Part shown: positions 1 to 6,143 of the stretch, in pieces
Layout: the number at the start of each line of letters is the position of its first letter
Numbering within the stretch: position 1 is the stretch's first letter
Origin: an uncultured Lachnospiraceae bacterium
GTDB taxonomy: Bacteria; Bacillota; Clostridia; Lachnospirales; Lachnospiraceae
DNA length: 6,143 nt
NCBI GenBank assembly: GCA_910588895.1
Contig: CAJUSS010000180.1
Coordinates: 1-6,143 of the forward strand
Reading direction: 5' to 3'
Translations under genes and position numbers: made by a program
The notes under the pieces: model-generated
What the model was told of the DNA's origin: nothing
Seen by the model: only the letters and a program-made list of their open reading frames with translations
The model's database searches: none

Positions 1-2
1 AT

Positions 3-761
3 CTCTACAGCCTGGCCGGGGCCCCGCAGCTTCGATGGCTCTTAGCTCCTGTCGCCTGGCTGGCCCAGCACTTCGGGAAGATCCCCTTCCTATGGGATCT
101 TCAGCTGGGCTACATCAGCCACCCCTACCGCTTTATCCTGGCCCCTTCCTGCTCTGGTTTCCAGTTCATGCTGATCGCGGCCGCTACCCTGTACTTCACC
201 TTCCTCCATCGGATGGAGACAAAAAAAGAAAAGTTAGGCTGGACACTGTCCAGCCTTATGACCGCTTACCTCTTTACCATCTTTGTCAATAGCCTCCGGG
301 TCATCCTGTCCGTCTATGTCCCCCTCCTTTTAGAGGGGACGGACATCTTTCGGACATGGCTCACAAAAGATCGCTTCCACACTGCCACGGGCGTCCTTGT
401 CTACTTCCCGGCTCTGCTCCTCTTATACCAGATGGCCCGCGCCTATCTGGATGCGCACCAACCAAAGCACGGGCCGGCCATCTGTTTTACAGGCTCTGTA
501 CGCCGCTATATCCCACCAGTGTTCTGGTACCTTTTTTTCGTACTGGGCCTCCCCTTCCTGCACCAGGCCTGCCAGACCCACGATAGCGCCTTCTGGTCCT
601 ACGCCCTGCTGGTCGTGAGCCTATGCCTGGTGGTGCTCCTCCTTTTAGGCGCCATCCTCTGGGCACAGAGATGCTACCTGCCGCCCCCATCTTTTAATGA
701 CACCGCCCGCCGCCCGTTGACGGATACAGAAGCCACCCCGACCGGGCAGCAAGAGATATGA
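3..761 (+). CDS. xrtK: Exosortase/archaeosortase-family membrane protein, probably exosortase K; N-terminus missing
   Basis: The reading frame is open from the window edge (first full codon at 3) to a TGA at 759-761, giving 252 visible residues. The family comprises polytopic membrane cysteine proteases/transpeptidases that process proteins carrying a C-terminal sorting signal. The expected triad is visible: Cys in APSCSGFQFM (Cys codon 150-152), Arg in VNSLRVIL (297-299) and His in DRFHTATG (378-380). Several hydrophobic helices surround these residues. After the His helix come two more hydrophobic stretches, one around PPVFWYLFFVLGLPF and one very Val/Leu-rich, then a polar Pro/Thr-rich tail of about 27 residues. 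The ATG at 168 cannot be the true start, because it would remove the catalytic Cys and the conserved segment before it (GYISHPYRFILAPSC). The real start is upstream of the window. Family assignment is firm from the triad. The K subtype rests on my memory of its consensus and is less sure. No sorting-signal substrate is visible nearby. Confidence 0.8.
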   Translation, partial: LYSLAGAPQLRWLLAPVAWLAQHFGKIPFLWDLQLGYISHPYRFILAPSCSGFQFMLIAAATLYFTFLHRMETKKEKLGWTLSSLMTAYLFTIFVNSLRVILSVYVPLLLEGTDIFRTWLTKDRFHTATGVLVYFPALLLLYQMARAYLDAHQPKHGPAICFTGSVRRYIPPVFWYLFFVLGLPFLHQACQTHDSAFWSYALLVVSLCLVVLLLLGAILWAQRCYLPPPSFNDTARRPLTDTEATPTGQQEI

Positions 762-763
762 GC

Positions 764-1696
764 TTACGTCCACCGCTCAAATTCCTCATCCGTACACTTC
801 ACTTGATGGCTCCCGGAGACAAGGTGGTATGTCCCTGCCCCATAGTCGATCCCGGCCGCTCTCTTATCATAGCTCTCTGCCACCCGCAGCTTCTCCACCA
901 CCGGGTTCGGCGAAGGGATCGCGGACAGCAGGCTCCTGGTATAGGGATGGATCGGTTTTTCAAAGATCTCCTCCGTGGTCCCCGTCTCCAATAGATGTCC
1001 CAGATGGAGGACCCCGATCCGGTCGGAGATATACTTCACCATCGAGAGGTCATGGGCGATAAAAAGATAGGCCGTGCCCGTCTCCTCCTGGATATCCTTC
1101 ATCAGGTTCACCACCTGGGCCTGGATGGACACGTCCAGGGCGGAGATACACTCGTCAGCGATGATCAGCTTCGGATCCATGATCAGCGCCCGGGCGATCC
1201 CCACACGCTGCCTCTGCCCGCCAGAGAACTGATGGGGATAACGGCTGGCGTGCTCCGAGGCCAGGCCTACCTTGGCCAAGATCTCCTTCACCCGCGCCTC
1301 CCGCTCCTTTCCGTTCCTTAAGGTATGATGGATGTCCAATCCCTCGCCAATGATATCCCCCACCTTTTTCCTGGGGTTTAAGGAGGCCATCGGGTCCTGG
1401 AAGATCATCTGCATCTGGGTGCGGAGGGCATCATTGGTGGTCCTGTCCATCTTCCGGCTGATATCCATCCCGTTAAAATGGATCTGGCCTGCCGTCGGCG
1501 TGTACAGACGGATGATGCTCCTGCCGATCGTGGATTTGCCGGACCCGGATTCCCCTACCAGCCCGTAGGTCTCGCCGGGATAGATCTGAAAGGAGACATT
1601 TTCCACCGCCTTGACCGTATAGCCGGCATTGATCTTAAAATACTGTTTCAGCCCCTCCACCTTTAGGAGGGGTTCCGCTTTATAGTCCACCGCCAT
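764..1696 (-). CDS. oppF: Oligopeptide ABC transporter ATP-binding protein OppF
   Basis: This 310-residue cytoplasmic ATPase is one of the two nucleotide-binding subunits that power peptide import. Motifs, in order: Walker A GESGSGKST (48-56), Q-loop Gln100 in MIFQDP, signature FSGGQRQR (157-164), Walker B LIIADE (177-182) with catalytic Glu182, D-loop SALD (185-188) and switch His215. The HPYTRSLLSAIPSPNP segment (from 250) is the C-terminal oligopeptide/dipeptide-transporter motif, which separates it from other ABC ATPases. Being the second ATPase after OppD, with a shorter length and this C-terminus, it is OppF. The start ATG (1694-1696) lies 17 bp inside the end of oppD and has an AAGGAGG site 9 nt upstream, so coupling is likely. 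One small oddity is Cys183 after the Walker B Glu, where Pro is usual. It is the last gene of the operon, and its TAA is 2 bp from the stop of the convergent exosortase gene. Confidence 0.95.
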   Translation of the reverse strand: MAVDYKAEPLLKVEGLKQYFKINAGYTVKAVENVSFQIYPGETYGLVGESGSGKSTIGRSIIRLYTPTAGQIHFNGMDISRKMDRTTNDALRTQMQMIFQDPMASLNPRKKVGDIIGEGLDIHHTLRNGKEREARVKEILAKVGLASEHASRYPHQFSGGQRQRVGIARALIMDPKLIIADECISALDVSIQAQVVNLMKDIQEETGTAYLFIAHDLSMVKYISDRIGVLHLGHLLETGTTEEIFEKPIHPYTRSLLSAIPSPNPVVEKLRVAESYDKRAAGIDYGAGTYHLVSGSHQVKCTDEEFERWT

Positions 1697-2795
1697 ACTT
1701 TTCTGCCTCCTTCTTCATCCGCCCGATCCTGGCCTTTAGCTCTGCCGGCATCTCCACCTTAGGTGCTCTGGGATCTAAGAGCCAGGTAGCGGCATAATGG
1801 GTGTCCGTGACCTTGAACATAGGCGGCTCCGCCTTATCGTCCACCACCAGCGCGTAACGGTTCCGGGGCGCAAAAGCATCTCCCGTCCGCTCATGCAGAA
1901 GGTTGGGCGGGGATCCTGGTATGGTGTACAATCGCTCGTCCTCCGTATCCAGGTCCGGCATAGCCGACAAAAGCCCCCAGGTGTAGGGATGGCGGGGATC
2001 GTAAAAGATCTCCTCGATCCTGCCCTTTTCCACGATCTTCCCGGCGTACATCACGTTCACATAGTCCGCCACCTTGGCCACCACGCCCAGGTCGTGGGTG
2101 ATGTAGATGACGGAGATCTTCCGCTCCCTCTGGATCCGCCGGATCAGCTCGATGATCTTGGCCTGGATGGTCACGTCCAGCGCCGTGGTGGGCTCGTCGC
2201 AGATCAAAAGGTCTGGGTTGCAGGACAACGCGATCGCGATCACCACCCGCTGCCGCATCCCGCCGGAGAGCTGATGGGGGTAATTTTTCATCCGCTTCCC
2301 GGCATCCTCGATCCCCACTTCCTTTAAGAGCTGTACTGCCCTTTCCCAGGCCTCCTGCTTAGGTGTCTTAAAATGCCAGATCATCCCCTCCATGATCTGC
2401 TTCCCGATGGACATGGTGGGGTCTAAGCTGGTCATGGGATCCTGGAAGACCATGGCGATCCGCTTGCCGTTGATATGCCGCCGGATCCATTTCTTATCCT
2501 TGGTCAGGATATCCACCGTCTCTTTGGCTCCGCCTTCGTGGTGGTAGCAAAACTGGATGGTCCCTTTATCCACGGTGGCATTGGAGGCCAATATGCCCAT
2601 AGCCGCTTTCATGGTCACCGATTTCCCGGAACCAGATTCCCCTACGATCGCCACGGTCTCGCCCTTGTGCAGGTCGATATCCACGCCGCGGATCGCATGG
2701 ACCGGTCCGGCAGTAGTCTTGAAGGTGATATCTAAGTCTTTGATCTGAAGGATCTTTTCTCTGGTCTTTGTCTCTGCCATGATCGTCTCTTCCAT
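1680..2795 (-). CDS. oppD: Oligopeptide ABC transporter ATP-binding protein OppD
   Basis: This 371-residue ATPase subunit is expected to pair with OppF under the OppB/OppC permeases. Motifs: Walker A GESGSGKSV (52-60), Q-loop Gln118, signature LSGGMRQR (176-183), Walker B LLICDE (196-201) with catalytic Glu201, D-loop TALD (204-207), His234 in ITHD, and the HPYTWGLLSAMPD segment (from 269). Residues about 294-350 (PGSPPNLL, GDAFAPRNRYAL, THYAATWLL) match the Gram-positive Opp/Ami-type C-terminal domain. They lack the cysteines found at the equivalent place in many OppD/DppD proteins. Both OppD and OppF keep catalytic residues, so neither site looks degenerate. The chosen ATG (2793-2795) has a GAGGGG site 6 nt upstream that overlaps the oppC stop. 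An in-frame ATG five codons later has no comparable site. The 3' end overlaps oppF by 17 bp. Confidence 0.95.
   Translation of the reverse strand: MEETIMAETKTREKILQIKDLDITFKTTAGPVHAIRGVDIDLHKGETVAIVGESGSGKSVTMKAAMGILASNATVDKGTIQFCYHHEGGAKETVDILTKDKKWIRRHINGKRIAMVFQDPMTSLDPTMSIGKQIMEGMIWHFKTPKQEAWERAVQLLKEVGIEDAGKRMKNYPHQLSGGMRQRVVIAIALSCNPDLLICDEPTTALDVTIQAKIIELIRRIQRERKISVIYITHDLGVVAKVADYVNVMYAGKIVEKGRIEEIFYDPRHPYTWGLLSAMPDLDTEDERLYTIPGSPPNLLHERTGDAFAPRNRYALVVDDKAEPPMFKVTDTHYAATWLLDPRAPKVEMPAELKARIGRMKKEAEKYGGGL
1706..1712 (-). promoter_or_regulatory. Ribosome binding site of oppF within the end of oppD
   Basis: AAGGAGG on the minus strand, 9 nt before the ATG at 1696. It sits inside the oppD coding sequence (Lys-Glu codons), and oppF then overlaps oppD by 17 bp. 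This supports the chosen oppF start. Confidence 0.85.
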
Positions 2796-2801
2796 ACATA
2801 T

Positions 2802-2807
2802 CCCCTC
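2802..2807 (-). promoter_or_regulatory. Ribosome binding site of oppD overlapping the oppC stop codon
   Basis: GAGGGG on the minus strand, 6 nt before the ATG at 2795. Its first two bases belong to the oppC TGA stop (2806-2808). It matches the anti-Shine-Dalgarno less well than the AAGGAGG-type sites of oppB, oppC and oppF, so oppD may depend more on coupling to oppC. Confidence 0.7.
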
Positions 2808-3879
2808 ACATTTCTTTCAATTTCGGATCTAACGCTTCCCTAAGTCCGTCCGCCACCATGTTAAAGCTGAGCATCAGCAGGGCCATCACCACGATCGGCG
2901 GGACGATCTGGTAGGGGTGGGTGGTAAAGCTGTTAAAGCCCTCTGAGATCAGAGAACCCAAGGAACACTGGGGCACTGGGATCCCCAGGCCTACGAAGCT
3001 TAAAAATGCCTCCGTAAAGATGGCTGTGGGGATCGAAAACATCACCTGGGTGATGATCGGCCCGATGATATTGGGCAGGATCTCCCTAAAGATGATGAAG
3101 AAGCTCCCTGCCCCTAAGGTCCTGGAGGCCAGGACAAATTCCTGCTCCTTTAATTTTAACATCTCCGCCCTTGCGATGCGGCTCATGCCCACCCATTCGG
3201 TCAGCATCAGGGCAAAGATGATGGTCAGCATGCCCGGCTGCAGCACCAGGAGCAGTAAAGTCACGATCACCAGGCGGGGGATGCCGTTGGCTACCTCCAA
3301 AAAACGCTGCATCAGCATATCCACCTTGCCCCCGAAATACCCGGATATCAGGCCGTAGCTCATGCCGATCACCATGTCGATGACGGCCGCGGCCACCGCG
3401 ATGATCAGGGAGACCCTGGCCCCGGACCAGGTGCGGGTCCAGATATCCCGGCCAAAATTATCGCTGCCGAACCAGTAGTATAAGTCGTCCAGCTCCTTAT
3501 CCTTGTACAGGTTGGCGACCTTCGTGCCGGTGGTGGTCTTTATGGTCTCGTCACCGTCAAAGATCCCTAAGCCCTCCAGGACCCTGACACGGGGCGCAAA
3601 GTTCTTTTGGCTCAAGTTCTGCTCCGAATAGGTGTAAGCGTTCATCCCCGGCCCTACCACAGCCATGGCGGAGATCAGGAGGATCAGCACCAGACCGATC
3701 ACGGCGCTGATCTTCTTAAAATACCGGACCAGCACATCCTTCCAGAAGCTCTGGGCCGCAAAGTTGGTATCGATGGCGATCTTGTCGGCATCTTCCTTCA
3801 GCCGGAAATCCCCGTCTTGCGGTATATAGGCCGGCTGCAGGACCCCTGCGGCCGCCCCGGAAGCTTTTCCAGTCTTCAT
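2806..3879 (-). CDS. oppC: Oligopeptide ABC transporter permease OppC
   Basis: This 357-residue inner-membrane permease forms the translocation channel with OppB. A cytoplasmic N-terminal region of about 55 residues precedes the first membrane helix (about 57-78). An external loop of roughly 60 residues follows (EQNLSQKNFAPR, GIFDGDE), ending in the typical WFGSDNFGRD motif (136-145). The conserved binding-protein-dependent permease domain follows, with several helices between about 155 and 340. The cytoplasmic EAA loop that contacts the ATPase is at about 239-270 (FVLASRTLGAGSFF, then EILPN). The C-terminus ADGLREALDPKLKEM is characteristic of OppC/DppC. The long loop after helix 1 and its FDG element resemble the Firmicutes subtype and are not unusual. 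The ATG start (3877-3879) has AAAGGAGG 9 nt upstream, inside the end of oppB, with 4 bp between the two genes. Ten bp separate it from oppD. Confidence 0.95.
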   Translation of the reverse strand: MKTGKASGAAAGVLQPAYIPQDGDFRLKEDADKIAIDTNFAAQSFWKDVLVRYFKKISAVIGLVLILLISAMAVVGPGMNAYTYSEQNLSQKNFAPRVRVLEGLGIFDGDETIKTTTGTKVANLYKDKELDDLYYWFGSDNFGRDIWTRTWSGARVSLIIAVAAAVIDMVIGMSYGLISGYFGGKVDMLMQRFLEVANGIPRLVIVTLLLLVLQPGMLTIIFALMLTEWVGMSRIARAEMLKLKEQEFVLASRTLGAGSFFIIFREILPNIIGPIITQVMFSIPTAIFTEAFLSFVGLGIPVPQCSLGSLISEGFNSFTTHPYQIVPPIVVMALLMLSFNMVADGLREALDPKLKEM

Positions 3880-3883
3880 AGGA

Positions 3884-4816
3884 TCAATCCTCCTTTGTCA
3901 ATCGGATCCTGGGATCGATGATCCCGTACAGGATATCCACCACCAGCATGATGGCGATGTACATGGCCGAGTAGATAAAGCTCAGCGCGATCACCACGTT
4001 ATAGTCATTGGATTGGATCGCCGTCACCAGGAGGCTGCCCACGCCGGGGATCGAGAAGATCTTCTCCACCACCAGGGAGCCGGTCATCAGGTCCACGATC
4101 AGAGGCGCCAGGACCGTGATGATGGGGATCAGGGCGTTCCGCAGGGCATGACGGAAGATCAGGGCCGCGCCGGAGATCCCCTTGCTCTCCGCCAGCAGCA
4201 TATAGTCGCTGCCTAAGACCTCCAGCATCTCGCTCCTGGTGAACCGGGCAATGCTGGCCATGGTGAACATGGACAGGGCGATGCTGGGCAGGGCACTGGA
4301 AGCAAACGCCTGCTTCTCTTTATAGAGCATCGGGAACCACCCCATCCTAAAGCCCAGGGTATAGCTTAAGGTCAGGGCAAAGACATAGGAGGGCACGGAC
4401 ACCCCGATGACCGAGATGACCGTAGCCAGAGAGTCCCATATCGTATCATGCTCCAGCGCCGCTACCAGGCCTAACAGCAGCCCCAAAACGGCGCCGATGC
4501 TGACCGCAAGACCGCCGATCCGGATCGACACCGGGAGCCTGGTCTGGATCAGCTGGGAGATCGGCGTGTTCTTGGAGATATTGTAGCTGACGCCGAAGTC
4601 TCCTTTCAGCATGTTTTTGACATAGTTGAAAAATTGGACCACGATCGGCTGGTCCAGGCCATATTTTGCATAGAGGGCCATGCGCTGGTCATTGTTCAGT
4701 TTTTCATCGTTAAAGGGGGAACCCGGCATCAGCTGCATCAGGATAAAGAGCACCAGCAGGATCGCCAGGAGGGTGAAAAGAGAGGTCAGGATCCTCTTAA
4801 GGGTATATTTCTTCAC
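3884..4816 (-). CDS. oppB: Oligopeptide ABC transporter permease OppB, GTG start
   Basis: This 310-residue polytopic permease is the partner of OppC. The N-terminus KKYTLKRILTSLFTLLAILL is a typical OppB first helix after a short positive segment. It is followed by the conserved LMPGSPF (29-35) and the YGLDQP (52-57) region. Membrane segments recur to the C-terminus. The EAA loop lies at about 197-230 (EMLEVLGSDYMLLAESKG, then RHALRNALIP), and VEKIFSIPGVGSLL (250-263) plus the terminal DPRIRLTKED are family hallmarks. The start is a GTG (4814-4816) with AAAGGAGG exactly 6 nt upstream, and the protein then begins where OppB homologues begin. The frame stays open 52 codons further to an ATG at 4972. 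That extension would run through the intercistronic hairpin, is rich in Cys and not OppB-like, and has no comparable ribosome binding site, so it is rejected. Confidence 0.93.
   Translation of the reverse strand: MKKYTLKRILTSLFTLLAILLVLFILMQLMPGSPFNDEKLNNDQRMALYAKYGLDQPIVVQFFNYVKNMLKGDFGVSYNISKNTPISQLIQTRLPVSIRIGGLAVSIGAVLGLLLGLVAALEHDTIWDSLATVISVIGVSVPSYVFALTLSYTLGFRMGWFPMLYKEKQAFASSALPSIALSMFTMASIARFTRSEMLEVLGSDYMLLAESKGISGAALIFRHALRNALIPIITVLAPLIVDLMTGSLVVEKIFSIPGVGSLLVTAIQSNDYNVVIALSFIYSAMYIAIMLVVDILYGIIDPRIRLTKED
3889..3896 (-). promoter_or_regulatory. Ribosome binding site of oppC within the end of oppB
   Basis: AAAGGAGG on the minus strand, 9 nt before the ATG at 3879 and located in the last codons of oppB. 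Ribosomes finishing oppB would uncover or reuse it, which suggests coupling. Confidence 0.85.
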
Positions 4817-4822
4817 GTTCTG

Positions 4823-4830
4823 CCTCCTTT
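4823..4830 (-). promoter_or_regulatory. Ribosome binding site of oppB, decides the GTG start
   Basis: AAAGGAGG on the minus strand with a 6-nt spacer (CAGAAC) to the GTG at 4816. It is the strongest argument for the GTG over the upstream ATG at 4972. Confidence 0.85.
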
Positions 4831-4907
4831 GATGTGTAAGGCTCACATTTTTATATGGGGTAACTTGCGAAAACATCGGATCGTTGCAAAAAGGATCAAA
4901 ACAAGGA

Positions 4908-4966
4908 GCAAGGTGCTGCGTTCCTCCACAAAAAACCGCTTTTTTGATGAGTGAGCAGCACCTTGC
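4908..4966 (-). terminator. Long intercistronic hairpin after oppA: attenuating terminator or mRNA stabiliser
   Basis: Perfect 12-bp arms GCAAGGTGCTGC (4908-4919) and GCAGCACCTTGC (4955-4966) enclose further pairing. After a single bulged G (4920), 4921-4922 pair with 4953-4954 (one G-T), 4924-4926 pair with 4949-4951, and 4929-4935 pair with 4940-4946. The tetraloop is at 4936-4939. About 24 bp pair in 59 nt. In the operon direction it starts 23 nt after the oppA stop and is followed by TCCTTGTTTTGATCC and then five Ts, an imperfect U-tract. This suits a leaky terminator or a 3'-end stabiliser that keeps oppA transcript above the permease and ATPase transcript. The structure is seen directly. 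The role is inferred from its position and from known behaviour of such hairpins in binding-protein operons. Confidence 0.6.
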
Positions 4967-4989
4967 CATCATGATCGTCTTTCCATCTA

Positions 4990-6143
4990 TCAGTCTGCCT
5001 TTACCGTATTCTTGTAGACACGGTTCAAGGCTACCGGGTGGAACTCAACACCGGTGACCTTTGCGGACATCATCTCCGCATTGCACTGGGTATACAGCGG
5101 GAAGATCACCGCTTCGTCCAGCACCAGCTTCTCCGCGTCATACAGCCTTGCCCAGCGTCCTTCTGCGTCGGTACACAGCTCGCCTGTGGTACACTCCGCG
5201 ATGATCTCATCGTACTCGGCATTGCTCCACAGACCGTAGTTATTGGAGTTATCGGTGATCCACATGCCTAAGTAGGTCATCGGATCGGCATAGTCCGGCC
5301 CCCAGCGGGTAAGCCCCATCTCAAAGGTGCCGTTCTGCATATCTTCTACGCGCTGCTTCTTGGGCTCCACGGTCAGGTTCACAGTAAAGCCGGGAAGAGT
5401 GGTCTCCCACTGCTCCTTTAATACCTGTGCCACCTTCTGGGGCGCGTCGTCCGCGTCAACGATCATATCGACCGTGAGCTCTGTGATCCCCAGCTCCTCC
5501 AAGCCCTTATTCCAGTATTCCTGGGCCTTCGCGGCGTCAAAGGAGCATACATCGGCATATCGTTCCTGGTCTGCCGAGTAATCGGATCCGTCCGGGCCGG
5601 CTGCGAACTGCATGGGGACAGCCGTATAGGTGGGCGCGGAGCCATCCTTTAACACGTCCGCGGTGATCGCTTCCCTGTCGATGGCGGCAGTCAGGGCCAG
5701 ACGGATGTTTAAGTTATCCAGCTCCGGCACCTTGTCCATGTTGGGACACACATACCACAGATAGCCTGCACCGATGGTCATGAACTCCGGATCGTCCTGC
5801 ACCTGATCCACCTGCTCGCCGTTGACCAGGGTCAGATCCAGATCGCCGGTCTGATAGCTCATCAGAGCCTGCTGGGAATCCTGGATCACCTGGTAGTTTA
5901 AGCCGGGGAGCTTTACCCGGTCCGCATCCCAGTAATCCGCGTTCTTGGTCAGATGGAAGGCGGTAGCCGCCGGCTCGTAGGAATCCATCACGAAGGCGCC
6001 GTTGGAAAGGGTGGTCTCCGGACTGGTGGCGAAGGTATCGCCGCAGGATTCAAAGAAGGCCTGGTTCACCGGATAGTAGGTGGGGAAATACATCAGAGAC
6101 AGGAAATAGCTGACCGGTACATTTAACTGGACCTCTAAGGTCT
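4990..6143 (-). CDS. oppA: Oligopeptide-binding lipoprotein OppA (family 5 solute-binding protein), N-terminal part outside window
   Basis: This is the C-terminal 383 residues of a peptide-binding protein of ABC importers (bacterial extracellular solute-binding protein family 5). The frame is open to the window edge: the codons upstream of the internal ATG at 6093 read TLEVQLNVPVSYFLSL, which is normal family sequence. That ATG is therefore not the start. Family landmarks, numbered from the first visible residue, are PVNQAFFE (24-31), LSNGAFVM (45-52), KNADYW (66-71), the NIRLALTAAIDRE segment (145-157), WGPDYADP (280-287) and FPLY (347-350). Full-length members are usually about 500-600 residues with a lipoprotein signal peptide, so perhaps a third is missing and the lipobox cannot be checked. 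In Gram-positives the protein would be lipid-anchored on the outer face of the membrane. It ends in a TGA (4990-4992), and 173 bp separate it from oppB. Its place first in the operon supports OppA. The ligand range cannot be read from sequence. Confidence 0.93.
   Translation of the reverse strand, partial: TLEVQLNVPVSYFLSLMYFPTYYPVNQAFFESCGDTFATSPETTLSNGAFVMDSYEPAATAFHLTKNADYWDADRVKLPGLNYQVIQDSQQALMSYQTGDLDLTLVNGEQVDQVQDDPEFMTIGAGYLWYVCPNMDKVPELDNLNIRLALTAAIDREAITADVLKDGSAPTYTAVPMQFAAGPDGSDYSADQERYADVCSFDAAKAQEYWNKGLEELGITELTVDMIVDADDAPQKVAQVLKEQWETTLPGFTVNLTVEPKKQRVEDMQNGTFEMGLTRWGPDYADPMTYLGMWITDNSNNYGLWSNAEYDEIIAECTTGELCTDAEGRWARLYDAEKLVLDEAVIFPLYTQCNAEMMSAKVTGVEFHPVALNRVYKNTVKAD

Larger units (their letters stand above)
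4817..4989 (-). other. oppA-oppB intercistronic region
   Basis: This is the only sizeable non-coding stretch inside the operon. Reading in the operon direction, it contains 23 nt after the oppA stop, a 59-nt hairpin (4966 to 4908), a T-rich stretch with TTGTTTTG then CCTTTTT, a TATAAA hexamer (about 4849-4854), and the AAAGGAGG site for oppB. The TATAAA could be a -10 element, but no good -35 hexamer lies 16-18 bp upstream, so an internal promoter is only weakly suggested. No small ORF with a credible ribosome binding site was seen. Confidence 0.8.

Noticed and set aside
168..761. Exosortase gene starting at the ATG at 168
   Set aside because: This start drops the catalytic Cys and the conserved segment before it, although the frame is open and family-like back to the window edge.
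759..779. Small TGAGC/GCTCA inverted repeat at the convergent stops as a bidirectional terminator
   Set aside because: The stem is only 5 bp with an 11-nt loop and no U-tract, which could easily occur by chance.
995..1321. 108-codon plus-strand ORF opposite oppF
   Set aside because: It is an antisense shadow. The sequence is fully explained by the ATPase motifs on the minus strand.
1797..2327. 176-codon plus-strand ORF opposite oppD
   Set aside because: Its composition is that of an antisense shadow of a GC-rich coding gene (many His, Gly, Asp, Arg). It has no recognisable domain and lies entirely within oppD.
2921..3358. 145-codon plus-strand ORF opposite oppC
   Set aside because: It is an antisense shadow with no motif and no evidence of translation, while the opposite strand encodes a clear permease.
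4849..4877. Internal promoter for oppB with TATAAA as -10
   Set aside because: No hexamer near TTGACA lies at the right spacing. A lone TATAAA in AT-richer intergenic DNA is not enough to call a promoter.
4990..6093. oppA starting at the ATG at 6093
   Set aside because: The frame continues to the edge with typical binding-protein sequence, and no signal peptide follows this ATG.

Overview
The window looks like a chromosomal stretch from a moderately GC-rich Gram-positive anaerobe, most likely Clostridia (a Lachnospiraceae-like genome). This is inferred from near-perfect AAAGGAGG-type ribosome binding sites, and from Opp proteins that resemble the Firmicutes oligopeptide-transporter subtype: OppD has a cysteine-free C-terminus and OppC has a long loop after its first membrane segment. 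No rRNA or marker gene is present, so the taxonomy is only an inference.

Layout. On the plus strand, positions 3-761 hold the 3' part of an exosortase/archaeosortase-family membrane protein. It keeps the Cys-Arg-His triad expected of this transpeptidase-like family and best resembles exosortase K. Its start and upstream neighbours lie outside the window. Everything else is on the minus strand. Read right to left, it is one oligopeptide ABC transporter operon in the classical order: oppA (substrate-binding protein, 5' end cut by the window edge), oppB and oppC (permeases), oppD and oppF (ATPases). The last operon gene and the exosortase converge with only 2 bp between their stop codons.

How it works together. 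OppA would capture peptides outside the cell, OppB and OppC would form the channel, and OppD and OppF would hydrolyse ATP. Genes B to F are tightly packed (gaps of 4 and 10 bp, then a 17-bp overlap). Each downstream ribosome binding site lies within or across the end of the preceding gene, so translational coupling is likely. The only real gap in the operon is 173 bp between oppA and oppB. It holds a long hairpin (positions 4908-4966) that could set the usual excess of binding protein over membrane components.

No mobile elements, tRNAs, CRISPR arrays or other RNA genes were seen. The Opp operon is ordinary. The most interesting items are the Firmicute exosortase, whose sorting substrate is not in view, and the intercistronic hairpin.
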